From Bacteroides eggerthii (lineage in GTDB: Bacteria > Bacteroidota > Bacteroidia > Bacteroidales > Bacteroidaceae), in contig NZ_CP102258.1 in NCBI RefSeq assembly GCF_025146565.1, positions 2,388,001 to 2,452,000 of the forward strand: a DNA stretch of 64,000 bases, given 5' to 3'. The notes below the pieces were generated by a model, which was not told where the DNA came from, made no database searches, and saw only the letters and a list, made by a program, of their open reading frames with translations. Positions 16,860 to 25,698 of this stretch are shown here, in pieces. The number at the start of each line of letters is the position of its first letter. Within the stretch, counting starts at the first letter, position 1. A program made the translations under genes and the position numbers.

Positions 16860-18563
16860 ATGAAAAAGAAGATTTTCCTGCTTTTCACTCTGTGCCTTTT
16901 AGCGCAGTGGAGTGTAGCACAAGCCCCCAAATGGGTGGAGAAAGCTAAGCGTGCCGTATTCTCGGTGGTTACTTATGGAGAGAATGACAAGATTTTGAAT
17001 ACCGGTAACGGATTCTTCGTAACGGAAGATGGCATTGCCTTGTCCGATTATTCCTTGTTTAAGGGAGCACAGCGGGCGGTAGTGGTGAATTCGGCGGGCG
17101 TACAGATGCCGGTAGTCTCTATTCTGGGTGCAAATGATATGTACGATGTCATTAAGTTTCGCGTAGACATATCAGCCAAGAAAGTGCCTGCGCTAAATTT
17201 GGCAGCCGTATCTCCGGCAGTGGGTGCTAATGTATATATCTTGCCTTATTCAACCCAGAAAGACCGTTCCTATACAGCCGGTCAGGTGAAGGCTGCGGAT
17301 AAGTTTTCTGAGAAATATTATTACTATACGCTCAACTTGAGTCTGAAAGATAAGATGGTGAGCTGTCCTGTTATGACCGAAGAAGGAGAAGTTTTTGCTC
17401 TTGCACAGAAATCATCCGGCGCTGATACCGCTACGATTTGTTATGCGGTTGATGCCAACTTTGCAATGGCTCAAAGCGTATCGGCATTCTCTTTCGGAGA
17501 TATGACCTTAAAGAATATCGGCATCAAAAAAGCATTACCTGATACGGAAGAAGAAGCGTTGGTGTTCCTTTTCATGGTTTCCTCGCAAGTTAGTCAGGAT
17601 GAGTATGCCCAGCTGTTGGATGATTTTATTGCCGAATATCCCAATAGCGCAGACGGCTATATGAGGCGTGCCACTAATCAGATGTACCGGTCCAAAGACG
17701 ATGCTTCGATGGAAAAAGTAGAGGCCGATATGGATAAGGCGCTGGGTGTGGCCCAGAAGAAAGACGATGTGTATTACAATCGTGCCAAATTGATATATAA
17801 CTACATGCTGAGCAATCCGGAGAAGCCTTATAAGGACTGGTCTTACGACAGGGCAGCAGATGAAATCAGAAAAGCGATTGCTCTTCAAGAACTCCCGGTG
17901 TATGTGCAGGTAGAGGGTGACATTTTGTTTGCAAAGCAAGATTATCCGGCAGCGCTGGCCTGTTACGAAAAGGTCAACCAATCTGATTTGGCATCGGCAG
18001 CGACTTTCTTTAGCGCAGCCAAGACTAAAGAGCTGATGAAAGCACCTGCCGAGGAAGTTTTGGCACTCATGGATAGTTGTATGACACATTTCAATGAGCC
18101 GTATACGGAAGAAGCTGCTCCTTATCTGTTGGAACGTGCTCAGGCACGTATGAATGCAAATCAGGCGCGTGCCGCGATGCTCGACTATGATGCATATTAT
18201 AAAACGGTGAACGGTAAGGTAAATGATGTGTTCTATTATTATCGTGAACAGGCTGCTTTGAAAGCCAAGCAATTCCAGCGTGCACTGAATGATTTGGAGA
18301 AAGCCATTGAGTTGAACCCGAAAGATTTGACTTATCGTGCTGAACTTGCTGTTGTCAATATTCGTGTTGGACGCAATGAAGAAGCCTTGAAAATATTGCA
18401 GGATGCTTTGGCAATCGATCCTAAATATGCCGAGGCCTATCGTCTTATGGGAATTGCACAGTTACAGATGAAGAAGAAACAGGAAGCGTGCCAGAGCTTT
18501 GCCAAGGCAAAGGATTTGGGTGATCCGAATGTGGATGAGCTGATTGAGAAACACTGTAAATAG
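16860..18563 (+). CDS. Exported protein: degenerate trypsin-like domain plus TPR repeats
   Basis: A 567-residue protein with a signal peptide (about residues 1-20, ending SVAQA). Residues 25-220 look like a trypsin/HtrA fold (NTGNGFFVTEDGIALSDYSLF, YDVIKFRV, MTEEGEVFAL), but the catalytic His position reads SDYS and the GNSGGP serine motif is replaced by KMVSCPV, so it is probably not an active protease. From about residue 240 to the end there are TPR helices (for example AYRLMGIAQLQMKKKQEACQ). A periplasmic scaffold role is inferred. It ends in a terminator and is the last gene of the dnaN run. Confidence 0.8.
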   Translation: MKKKIFLLFTLCLLAQWSVAQAPKWVEKAKRAVFSVVTYGENDKILNTGNGFFVTEDGIALSDYSLFKGAQRAVVVNSAGVQMPVVSILGANDMYDVIKFRVDISAKKVPALNLAAVSPAVGANVYILPYSTQKDRSYTAGQVKAADKFSEKYYYYTLNLSLKDKMVSCPVMTEEGEVFALAQKSSGADTATICYAVDANFAMAQSVSAFSFGDMTLKNIGIKKALPDTEEEALVFLFMVSSQVSQDEYAQLLDDFIAEYPNSADGYMRRATNQMYRSKDDASMEKVEADMDKALGVAQKKDDVYYNRAKLIYNYMLSNPEKPYKDWSYDRAADEIRKAIALQELPVYVQVEGDILFAKQDYPAALACYEKVNQSDLASAATFFSAAKTKELMKAPAEEVLALMDSCMTHFNEPYTEEAAPYLLERAQARMNANQARAAMLDYDAYYKTVNGKVNDVFYYYREQAALKAKQFQRALNDLEKAIELNPKDLTYRAELAVVNIRVGRNEEALKILQDALAIDPKYAEAYRLMGIAQLQMKKKQEACQSFAKAKDLGDPNVDELIEKHCK

Positions 18564-18580
18564 CATATAGATAATAATAT

Positions 18581-18614
18581 AAAGGCCCTGCTTTCGCAAG
18601 CAGAGCCTTTGTTT
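18581..18614 (+). terminator. Intrinsic terminator after the TPR gene
   Basis: Stem of 12 pairs with a single mismatch (18581-18593 with 18598-18610), tetraloop TCGC, then a short T-rich tail. It ends the dnaN-to-TPR gene run. Confidence 0.88.
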
Positions 18615-18744
18615 GGGAAACTTCCCCATACTAAAATAAAAGTTAAGTCTAGGTATTAACAGGTTATATGTGTAAATTTCTTTTGTGTATTCATCTAATA
18701 AATGCACCGTTCTTGGAAATACTGCATGACTTTGCTGATTTTTT

Positions 18745-18778
18745 TTTGAGAATGTTATAAAAGAATGTGATATACTTG
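18745..18778 (+). promoter_or_regulatory. Near-consensus promoter for ridA
   Basis: TTTG at 18745-18748, 22 bases, then TATACTTG at 18771-18778, one base off TAnnTTTG, 32 bases before ridA. Confidence 0.45.
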
Positions 18779-18810
18779 ATAATGAATAGATAAAAAAAAA
18801 GTAGAAGATT

Positions 18811-19185
18811 ATGAAGAAAGTGATTTGTAGCCAAAAGGCTCCGGGCGCAATAGGCCCTTACAGCCAAGCGATTGAAGCGAATGGAATGGTTTTTGTCTCA
18901 GGTCAGCTACCTATTGATGCAGCTACCGGAGTAATGGCGGAGGGAGCAGAGGCACAGGCCCGCCAATCGTTGGAGAATGTAAAGCACATCCTGGAAGAAG
19001 CAGGATTGAGCATGGCGAATATCGTGAAGACTACCGTCTTTTTAGCGGATATGTCCTTGTTTGCCGATATGAACAAGGTGTATGCCACTTATTTTGACGG
19101 AGCCTTTCCGGCACGTTCGGCAGTTGCCGTAAAGGCACTACCGAAAGATGCCTTAGTGGAGATTGAGTGTATTGCGGTTCGCTAA
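18811..19185 (+). CDS. ridA: RidA family reactive intermediate (imine) deaminase
   Basis: Hydrolyses reactive enamine/imine products of PLP enzymes such as threonine dehydratase, in the cytosol as a trimer. The 124-residue chain contains the family pattern APGAIGPYSQA near residue 10, FVSGQLP at 28-34, and the carboxylate-binding R102 (ARSAVAV) with E119 (VEIECIA). Its last 33 bases overlap the end of folC on the other strand. Confidence 0.95.
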   Translation: MKKVICSQKAPGAIGPYSQAIEANGMVFVSGQLPIDAATGVMAEGAEAQARQSLENVKHILEEAGLSMANIVKTTVFLADMSLFADMNKVYATYFDGAFPARSAVAVKALPKDALVEIECIAVR

Positions 19186-20406
19186 TAAGTCCGCTACAAT
19201 AAAGCTGCTGCCACCTACGAAGATGAAATCTTCCGGGTGGCTTTTTTCTTGTGCGGCAGTCACAGCGGCAGGAACATCCGGATAGCAACTTCCTTGCAGT
19301 CCGTTTTGTGCGGCGAGTTTGCATAGCTCTTCTGCTGGGAGGGCGCGTTTCACGCTGGCTTTGGTGAAATAATAGGTGGCATCTTTGGGAAGCAAGGAGA
19401 GCACACCGCTGATGTCCTTGTCGTTCACCATACCTATTATAATATGAAGTTGGCGATAAGTCTGTTGTTTCAGTTGCTCTACAATGTATGTGATGCCGCC
19501 TACGTTGTGTCCGGTGTCGCATATCAGGGTGGGGGCATCCTGCAGTTTCTGCCATCGTCCCATTAGTCCTGTCAGTTCGCAGACATGGGCAAAACCGCTG
19601 CGTATGCTTTGCTCGTCTATCCGGTAACCGGCTTCTTTCAACAGCGGCAAGGCGGCGAGGATAGTGCGCGTGTTCTTTATCTGGTAGAGTCCTTGCAACT
19701 CTGTTTTCATCTTAGGATAATCATTTTTCATCGTATCTTCTGCGAAAATGATCGGAGCTTTCTCTTCTGCCGCTTTTTGCAGGAAGACCGGTTTGGTTTC
19801 GGGCGTGGTTTCTCCGATGACAACAGGAATACCGGCTTTGATGATGCCGGCCTTTTCTCCTGCTATTTTCGCCAGTGTATCTCCCAAAAACTGGACGTGG
19901 TCAAAACTGATATTAGTAATGATGCACAAATCCGGATGAATGATGTTTGTACAGTCCAAACGGCCGCCCAATCCCACTTCTATGACGGCTACATCCACTT
20001 TTTCATCGGCAAAATAACGAAATGCCATGGCGGTAGTCAGTTCGAAGAACGAAGGATGCAGCGGTTCAAAGAAATCCCGTTCTTTTTCTACAAAATCCAC
20101 TACATATTTTTCCGGTATAGGCTGTCCGTTTATGCGGATGCGCTCGCGGAAATCTACCAAATGAGGAGAAGTATAAAGCCCCACACGATATCCGGCTTCT
20201 TGCAGTATGGCGGCCAGCGTATGCGAACAAGAGCCTTTGCCGTTAGTGCCCGCCACATGAATTGTGCGGAATGAATGGTGGGGATGTCCGAAGTGCTTGT
20301 CCAGTACCTGCGTGTTTTCTAATCCCTCTTTGTATGCCGCGCCGCCTACGTGTTGGAACATGGGCACACTGTTATATAAGTAAGTTAAAGTGTTCTGATA
20401 GTTCAT
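19153..20406 (-). CDS. folC: Folylpolyglutamate synthase / dihydrofolate synthase
   Basis: ATP-dependent Mur-ligase-like enzyme that adds glutamate to dihydropteroate or folates. The 417 residues hold the ATP loop GTNGKGS at 53-59, SPHLVDFRERIRING after it, VIEVGLGGRLDCTN, and the domain-linker motif MGRWQKL with TGHNVGG. The 3' end overlaps ridA tail to tail by 33 bases with no terminator hairpin between, so transcripts of the two genes are antisense at their ends. A TATCTTTG element upstream on the minus strand is the likely promoter. Confidence 0.96.
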   Translation of the reverse strand: MNYQNTLTYLYNSVPMFQHVGGAAYKEGLENTQVLDKHFGHPHHSFRTIHVAGTNGKGSCSHTLAAILQEAGYRVGLYTSPHLVDFRERIRINGQPIPEKYVVDFVEKERDFFEPLHPSFFELTTAMAFRYFADEKVDVAVIEVGLGGRLDCTNIIHPDLCIITNISFDHVQFLGDTLAKIAGEKAGIIKAGIPVVIGETTPETKPVFLQKAAEEKAPIIFAEDTMKNDYPKMKTELQGLYQIKNTRTILAALPLLKEAGYRIDEQSIRSGFAHVCELTGLMGRWQKLQDAPTLICDTGHNVGGITYIVEQLKQQTYRQLHIIIGMVNDKDISGVLSLLPKDATYYFTKASVKRALPAEELCKLAAQNGLQGSCYPDVPAAVTAAQEKSHPEDFIFVGGSSFIVADLLANRNTLNLH

Positions 20407-20470
20407 CTTTCATAAAAATTAACGGGAAAGTAATCCTTTCTCTTCATTAAAGTGTTATCTTTAGAAACGG

Positions 20471-20478
20471 CAAAGATA
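20471..20478 (-). promoter_or_regulatory. Candidate -7 element for folC
   Basis: Minus-strand TATCTTTG, 65 bases before the folC start; no matching TTTG box at the usual distance. Confidence 0.5.
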
Positions 20479-20558
20479 AGGCAATTTTGCTTAAGTGTGC
20501 ATGCTTGTTTTATTTTAATATTGCCGGTGAAGTTATAAACCATTTAAATCTGAAGAGT

Positions 20559-21884
20559 ATGGGAGCTAAAAAAAATTTTGTGATTGATACCAATGTTATC
20601 CTTCACGACTATAATTGTTTGAAGAACTTTCAAGAGAATGACATTTATCTTCCCATTGTAGTACTTGAGGAACTTGATAAATTCAAGAAAGGAAACGAAC
20701 AGATAAATTTCAATGCTCGTGAGTTTGTTCGGGAACTTGACATGATCACCGATGACAACCTCTTTACTAAAGGTGCTCCGTTGGGTGAAGGTTTAGGACG
20801 TTTGTTTGTGGTTGCCGGTTCGATAGATTCATCGCGTGTGCACAACTCTTTCCCGGAACGGATTCCCGATCATCAGATACTGTCCGTCGTTGACTGGCTG
20901 ACGGAGAAGAAACCGAAAATGAAATCCATTCTTGTCACCAAAGACGTCAATCTTCGCATGAAAGCACGTTCTATCGGGTTGCTGTGTGAGGATTATATCA
21001 ATGATAAGGTAATAAATGTAGATATATTTGAAAAATCGAACGAGGTGTTCGAAGGTGTCGACCCCACTTTGATCGATCGTATCTATTCCTCTAAAGAAGG
21101 ATTGGATATTAGCGAATTCGATTTTAAAGATATTATTCATCCTAATGAATGTTTTGTATTGAAGAGCGATCGTAGCAGCGTACTTGCCCGTTACAATCCT
21201 TTTACCCATTCCGTTTGTCGCGTAAACAAGACGAAGAATTATGGTATTGAACCGCGCAATGCCGAACAGAGTTTTGCTTTTGAAGTGCTGAATGATCCGA
21301 ATATCAAGTTGGTAGCTCTTACCGGCAAGGCGGGGACGGGTAAGACCCTGTTGGCATTGGCTGCAGCCTTAGGCAAACTGACGGATTATAAACAAATTTT
21401 GTTGGCACGTCCTATCGTTGCATTGTCCAATAAGGATCTCGGTTTTCTGCCGGGTGATGCCAATGAAAAGGTGGCTCCTTACATGCAACCTTTGTTTGAT
21501 AATTTGAACGTAATCAAGCATCAGTTCGCTTCCAATTCGAGCGAGGTGAAACGTCTGGAAGATATGCAGAAAAGTGACCAGCTTGTTATTGAGGCTTTGG
21601 CATTTATTCGCGGACGTAGCCTGAGCGAGACTTATTGTATCATTGACGAGGCGCAAAACCTTACTCCTCACGAAATCAAAACCATTATAACGCGTGCCGG
21701 AGAGGGAACCAAGATGGTGTTTACGGGTGATATTCAGCAAATTGACCAACCTTATCTGGATAGCCAGTCCAACGGGCTTGTCTACATGATAGATCGCATG
21801 AGGGATCAGAATTTGTTTGCTCATGTCAATTTGGTGAAAGGGGAGCGTAGCCAGTTGAGTGAGTTAGCAAGTAACCTGATGTAA
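20559..21884 (+). CDS. PIN domain / PhoH family ATPase
   Basis: Fusion of an N-terminal PIN ribonuclease-like domain (residues 1-145; FVIDTNVILHD with D10, EELDKF, D104 and TKDVNLRMKA with D129) and a C-terminal PhoH-type P-loop ATPase (Walker A GKAGTGKT at 256-263, Walker B CIIDEAQN, FTGDIQQID). This layout (YlaK/PhoH2 type) is linked to RNA unwinding and cleavage. I chose the ATG at 20559 because MGAKKNFVIDTN is the usual start of the PIN domain; the frame is open to an ATG at 20487 that would add 24 unrelated residues. Confidence 0.9.
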   Translation: MGAKKNFVIDTNVILHDYNCLKNFQENDIYLPIVVLEELDKFKKGNEQINFNAREFVRELDMITDDNLFTKGAPLGEGLGRLFVVAGSIDSSRVHNSFPERIPDHQILSVVDWLTEKKPKMKSILVTKDVNLRMKARSIGLLCEDYINDKVINVDIFEKSNEVFEGVDPTLIDRIYSSKEGLDISEFDFKDIIHPNECFVLKSDRSSVLARYNPFTHSVCRVNKTKNYGIEPRNAEQSFAFEVLNDPNIKLVALTGKAGTGKTLLALAAALGKLTDYKQILLARPIVALSNKDLGFLPGDANEKVAPYMQPLFDNLNVIKHQFASNSSEVKRLEDMQKSDQLVIEALAFIRGRSLSETYCIIDEAQNLTPHEIKTIITRAGEGTKMVFTGDIQQIDQPYLDSQSNGLVYMIDRMRDQNLFAHVNLVKGERSQLSELASNLM

Positions 21885-21924
21885 TATTTTATCAAATTCT
21901 TCTTCGCTTTGATAAAAAATAGTG

Positions 21925-21932
21925 TATCTTTG
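21925..21932 (+). promoter_or_regulatory. Candidate -7 element for the 4,6-dehydratase gene
   Basis: TATCTTTG lies 30 bases before the ATG at 21963 and inside the longer open frame that starts at 21909, which argues for the downstream start. A TTTG at 21908-21911 is only 13 bases away, so the upstream box is not clear. Confidence 0.55.
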
Positions 21933-21962
21933 CGGTGCCTAAAACAAAAACTGTCAAACGTG

Positions 21963-23867
21963 ATGAAGCGAAACTTTTTTCATCGGTACCTTTCAGCAAA
22001 GGTATTACCGATATGGACTGTTCTATTGATAGATGTCCTTATTATTGTTGTATCCAGTTTGCTGGCTTATGCACTGCGATATGATTTTCGGAGTCTTTTT
22101 TCGGAGTCGTCGTCCATAGACGTAACGATTGTATGTACAGTAGCCGTAAACCTGATATTTTTCAGGGCATTCCGTACATACTCTAATGTCCTTCGCTTTT
22201 CATCGTTTGTAGATATCATGCGCATCTTCGTGGCACTGACTGTGTCGTATGCATTGCTGCTGATAGCGAGTATAGTGGTGAAAAGCTTCACAAACATAAA
22301 TGTGGCTCCCATAACGGTGCTGTTCATGTCCTATATCATCAGTTTTGCCATGATGGCATGTTCCCGCATTGTTGTGAAGATCTTCTTCGAAGCGTTGAAT
22401 TTTGATGGTTCTCGCAGTGCCAATGTGTTTATTTATGGAGCCAAAGAGGCCGGAGTAAATATTGCAAAGGCATTGCGCGTCAGTCTTCGTAATCATTACC
22501 GCCTGCGCGGTTTCATAGCCGATGAACCGGAACTGATCAACAAGGTGATGATGGGGGTTAAGGTTTTCCCTAATGATGACACGTTGATTGAGAATCTGGA
22601 TGACCGGGATGTGCATACCATTATCATTTCTCCTGCAAAAATGGAAGCGCTCAAACATTCTGATATGGCAGACCGCCTGTTGGCACATAACATAAAGCTG
22701 ATGACGGCTCCTCCATTGAGCGAGTGGAACAATCAATTTCTGGATCGTACCCAGCTGAAAGAAATTCAAATAGAGGATTTGCTGCAACGTAATCCTATCG
22801 AAATTGATATTCACAAAGTTGCTTCTCATTTGGAAGGCAAGCGAGTGATGATTACAGGTGCTGCCGGGTCTATCGGTAGTGAGATTATGCGTCAGGTGGC
22901 TTCTTTCAATCCTTATAAACTGATTCTTGTGGACCAGGCTGAAACTCCTTTGCATGATATCCGTCTGGAGTTGCAAGACCGTTGGAGGGATATTGATGCC
23001 GAGACTATCATTGCCGATATTTCCAATGTGACGCGTATGGAGGAAATCTTCAGACGTTACAAGCCTCAGTACATTTTCCATGCGGCAGCTTACAAGCATG
23101 TGCCGATGATGGAGGACAATGTGTCCGAGTCTATTCAGGTAAATGTTTACGGTACGAGAACGGTTGCCGACTTGGCTGTGAAGTATGGTGCGGAGAAGTT
23201 TGTGATGATTTCTACGGATAAGGCAGTGAATCCTACTAATGTGATGGGATGCTCCAAGCGTATTTGTGAGATATATGTGCACTCACTGGCAAAGAAATTG
23301 CTGGCAGAGGGCGGACATGTCACTCAGTTCATCACTACGCGTTTTGGTAATGTGCTGGGTTCGAATGGTTCGGTGATTCCTCGTTTCCGCGATCAGATAC
23401 AGCGTGGAGGCCCTGTGACTGTGACGCATCCTGAAATTATACGCTATTTTATGACTATCCCCGAAGCCTGTCGTTTGGTGCTTGAAGCCGGAAGCATGGG
23501 AAATGGGGGAGAGATCTATATTTTCGATATGGGTAAGCCGGTGCGTATTGTGGACTTGGCCAAGCGAATGATCAGCCTTTCCGGGCGTACGGATGTCAAG
23601 ATAGAATTTACGGGTTTGCGTCATGGTGAGAAGTTGTACGAGGAGTTGCTGAATGTCAAAGAACTTACTAAGCCCACTTATCATGAAAAAATTATGATTG
23701 CTACTGTGCGCGAGTACGACTATGATGAAGTGAATGAGCGTATCCAGAAGTTGATTGATGTCAGCTATACTTATGATCAGATGAAAATCGTAGCTGCCAT
23801 GAAGGATATCGTTCCCGAATTTGTCAGCAAGAATTCTTGTTTTGAAGTGTTGGATAAGAAGAAATGA
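21963..23867 (+). CDS. Membrane-bound UDP-N-acetylglucosamine 4,6-dehydratase (WbpM/PglF/CapD type)
   Basis: Predicted to convert UDP-GlcNAc to the 4-keto-6-deoxy intermediate used for the first sugar of surface glycans. Numbered from the ATG at 21963 (634 residues): four hydrophobic helices (about 15-38, 55-70, 88-106, 115-135), a cofactor-like segment (FIYGAKEAGVNIAK, 157-170), then the dehydratase domain with GAAGSIGSE (299-307), STDK (417-420) and a MxxxK pair (M428, K432) in place of YxxxK, as in other long membrane-bound dehydratases. Likely partners are the aminotransferase at 44061 and the transferase at 45306. The open frame extends 54 bases upstream, but a -7 element lies inside that part. 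Confidence 0.9.
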   Translation: MKRNFFHRYLSAKVLPIWTVLLIDVLIIVVSSLLAYALRYDFRSLFSESSSIDVTIVCTVAVNLIFFRAFRTYSNVLRFSSFVDIMRIFVALTVSYALLLIASIVVKSFTNINVAPITVLFMSYIISFAMMACSRIVVKIFFEALNFDGSRSANVFIYGAKEAGVNIAKALRVSLRNHYRLRGFIADEPELINKVMMGVKVFPNDDTLIENLDDRDVHTIIISPAKMEALKHSDMADRLLAHNIKLMTAPPLSEWNNQFLDRTQLKEIQIEDLLQRNPIEIDIHKVASHLEGKRVMITGAAGSIGSEIMRQVASFNPYKLILVDQAETPLHDIRLELQDRWRDIDAETIIADISNVTRMEEIFRRYKPQYIFHAAAYKHVPMMEDNVSESIQVNVYGTRTVADLAVKYGAEKFVMISTDKAVNPTNVMGCSKRICEIYVHSLAKKLLAEGGHVTQFITTRFGNVLGSNGSVIPRFRDQIQRGGPVTVTHPEIIRYFMTIPEACRLVLEAGSMGNGGEIYIFDMGKPVRIVDLAKRMISLSGRTDVKIEFTGLRHGEKLYEELLNVKELTKPTYHEKIMIATVREYDYDEVNERIQKLIDVSYTYDQMKIVAAMKDIVPEFVSKNSCFEVLDKKK

Positions 23868-23904
23868 AGATAAAAAAGGATTTGAATTAACGAGGTTATG
23901 AATT

Positions 23905-23951
23905 AAAAAAACGGATGATGCATCTTCAATGAACGCATCATCCGTTTTTTT
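23905..23951. terminator. Bidirectional terminator
   Basis: Perfect 17-bp stem (23905-23921 with 23935-23951) with A and T runs at its ends, 13-base loop, between the convergent dehydratase and DHOD-like genes. Confidence 0.95.
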
Positions 23952-23968
23952 ATGGTATCAACTCCTTT

Positions 23969-24946
23969 TTATTTGTGTGATGAAAAGTATTTCAGGAATT
24001 GTGTACGTTCGAATGTATTTACACCATTCAGGTCGCTGACATTCAGCATGCCTTTGAACTGATTGATATTTTCCATTCCTTTGCGGTCCATCCATGTGTT
24101 CAGGAAGCGGGTGTATTCACTAATGACAGCATAGGAATTCAGATAGAGTGCGCTGCATAGTTCTACTGCCGAAGCACCTGCCAGGATAGCTTTCACTACT
24201 CCTTCGGGAGCATGTATGCCGCCCGATGCTGCATAGTCCAGCTTGTTGACTGCTGCGGAGGCAATGCCTATCCAGCGTAAAGACTTGGACAAGTCTGCAT
24301 CTGTACTGAATACGTTTCCGGCGCTTTGGGCCATTTTTTCAATATCAATGTCCGGTTGGTAGAAACGGTTGAACATTACCACTGCCGCTGCCCCGTTGGC
24401 ATAAAGCTGGTCGATAAGAGCTATCGGATTGGTAAGGTTGTCTCCCAATTTCATGATAACAGGGATGTTTACTGTTTTTTTGATGTGGCTCAGGATGTCG
24501 ATGTGGCGTTGCTCAAAAGCACCGTATGTGTATTGTACATCGGTTTGCAAAGCAAGGATATTGACCTCCAAAGCGTCTGCGCCGGCTTCTTCTATCTTTT
24601 TGGCAAATTCAATCCAATCAGCATCCTGATAGCAGTTGATACTGGCAATGATAGGAATGTCACAAACTTTCTTGCTCTCTTTGATTAAATTCAAATATTC
24701 ACCTAATTTGTGCTCGCGTATATATCCCACCAGATAATCGCTTCCTTCCGGGTACATATTAGGATCTCCCAGCCAGTCGGCTTCCATCATGATTTGTTCC
24801 TCAAAAAGAGACTTGAGTACGATAGCGCCTGCACCGGCTTCATAAAGCTTCTGATTCTTGGCTGCACTGTCAGTAAGTCCGGAACTGCTGATAATAATCG
24901 GATTTCTAAGTTTCAACCCTGCAAAAGTAGTTTCTAATGTTGCCAT
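23969..24946 (-). CDS. Dihydroorotate dehydrogenase-like flavoprotein
   Basis: FMN-binding TIM-barrel protein of 325 residues related to class 1 dihydroorotate dehydrogenase (LRNPIIISSSGLTDS at 13-27, IPIIASINCY, VNIPVIMKLGDN, WIGIASAAV, ASGGIHAPEGVVKAILAGASAVELCSALY). The catalytic cysteine loop that reads NxSCPN in true class 1 enzymes here reads VNILALQTD, with no cysteine, so it belongs to the DHOD-like group of uncertain substrate. It is 18 bases after the YggS gene on the same strand. Confidence 0.88.
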   Translation of the reverse strand: MATLETTFAGLKLRNPIIISSSGLTDSAAKNQKLYEAGAGAIVLKSLFEEQIMMEADWLGDPNMYPEGSDYLVGYIREHKLGEYLNLIKESKKVCDIPIIASINCYQDADWIEFAKKIEEAGADALEVNILALQTDVQYTYGAFEQRHIDILSHIKKTVNIPVIMKLGDNLTNPIALIDQLYANGAAAVVMFNRFYQPDIDIEKMAQSAGNVFSTDADLSKSLRWIGIASAAVNKLDYAASGGIHAPEGVVKAILAGASAVELCSALYLNSYAVISEYTRFLNTWMDRKGMENINQFKGMLNVSDLNGVNTFERTQFLKYFSSHK

Positions 24947-24964
24947 GATAATAGTTATTAGTTA

Positions 24965-25633
24965 TTAATATATTCTTTCTCCAAATATTTTACTTCCTAC
25001 ACGAACTAAAGTACTGCCCGCGGCGATTGCTTCGTGATAATCGTGTGACATTCCCATAGACAACTCCCGGAACCATTCCGCATCAGCGAACCATGTGGCT
25101 TTTACTTCTTGAAAGAAGCTACTTAATGAACAAAACTCGGCTTTGATTTGTTCGGTATTATCTGTGTTTGTTGCCATGCCCATCAAGCCGCATATCCGGA
25201 TGTTCTTAAGCTGTTTCCACTCATTGGCAGCAAGCATTTCCCGACATTCGTCGAAGCTGAAACCGAATTTCGTCTCTTCCTGTGCGATGTGCAGTTGCAG
25301 CAGGCAGTTTACGGTACGCTCTGCCTTGGCTGCCTGTTTATTGATTTCGGTGAGTAATTTATAGGAATCTACGCCATGAATCAGTGCTACATAGGGTATG
25401 ATATATTTGATTTTGTTAGTTTGCAGATGTCCGATGAAATGCCATTCGATGTCTTTCGGCAAGCTTTCGTATTTGGCAGTCATCTCCTGTACTTTGCTTT
25501 CTCCGAACACACGTTGCCCTGCGCTGTAAGCTTCTTCTATCGCTTCGTTGGGATGAAACTTGGAAACAGCTACCAGTTGCACTCCTTGAGGCAACTCGTC
25601 CAGCACTTTTTTAATGTTTTCTGCAATACTCAT
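24965..25633 (-). CDS. YggS/PROSC family PLP homeostasis protein
   Basis: Single-domain fold type III PLP protein with no known catalytic activity; it balances free PLP and related B6 forms. The 222 residues contain VQLVAVSKFHPNEAI with the PLP lysine K25, GESKVQE, WHFIGHLQTNK, HGVDS, and the final ELSMGMSHDYHEAIAAGSTLVRVGS phosphate-binding region, broken here at MSHDY/HEAI as is typical. It lies between the DUF4494 and DHOD-like genes in a minus-strand run. Confidence 0.93.
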   Translation of the reverse strand: MSIAENIKKVLDELPQGVQLVAVSKFHPNEAIEEAYSAGQRVFGESKVQEMTAKYESLPKDIEWHFIGHLQTNKIKYIIPYVALIHGVDSYKLLTEINKQAAKAERTVNCLLQLHIAQEETKFGFSFDECREMLAANEWKQLKNIRICGLMGMATNTDNTEQIKAEFCSLSSFFQEVKATWFADAEWFRELSMGMSHDYHEAIAAGSTLVRVGSKIFGERIY

Positions 25634-25698
25634 CGTATATAATATAATAATGTATACACAATAAAATTTTCAATTTCTATTATTTGCTTCTCCCTTTT

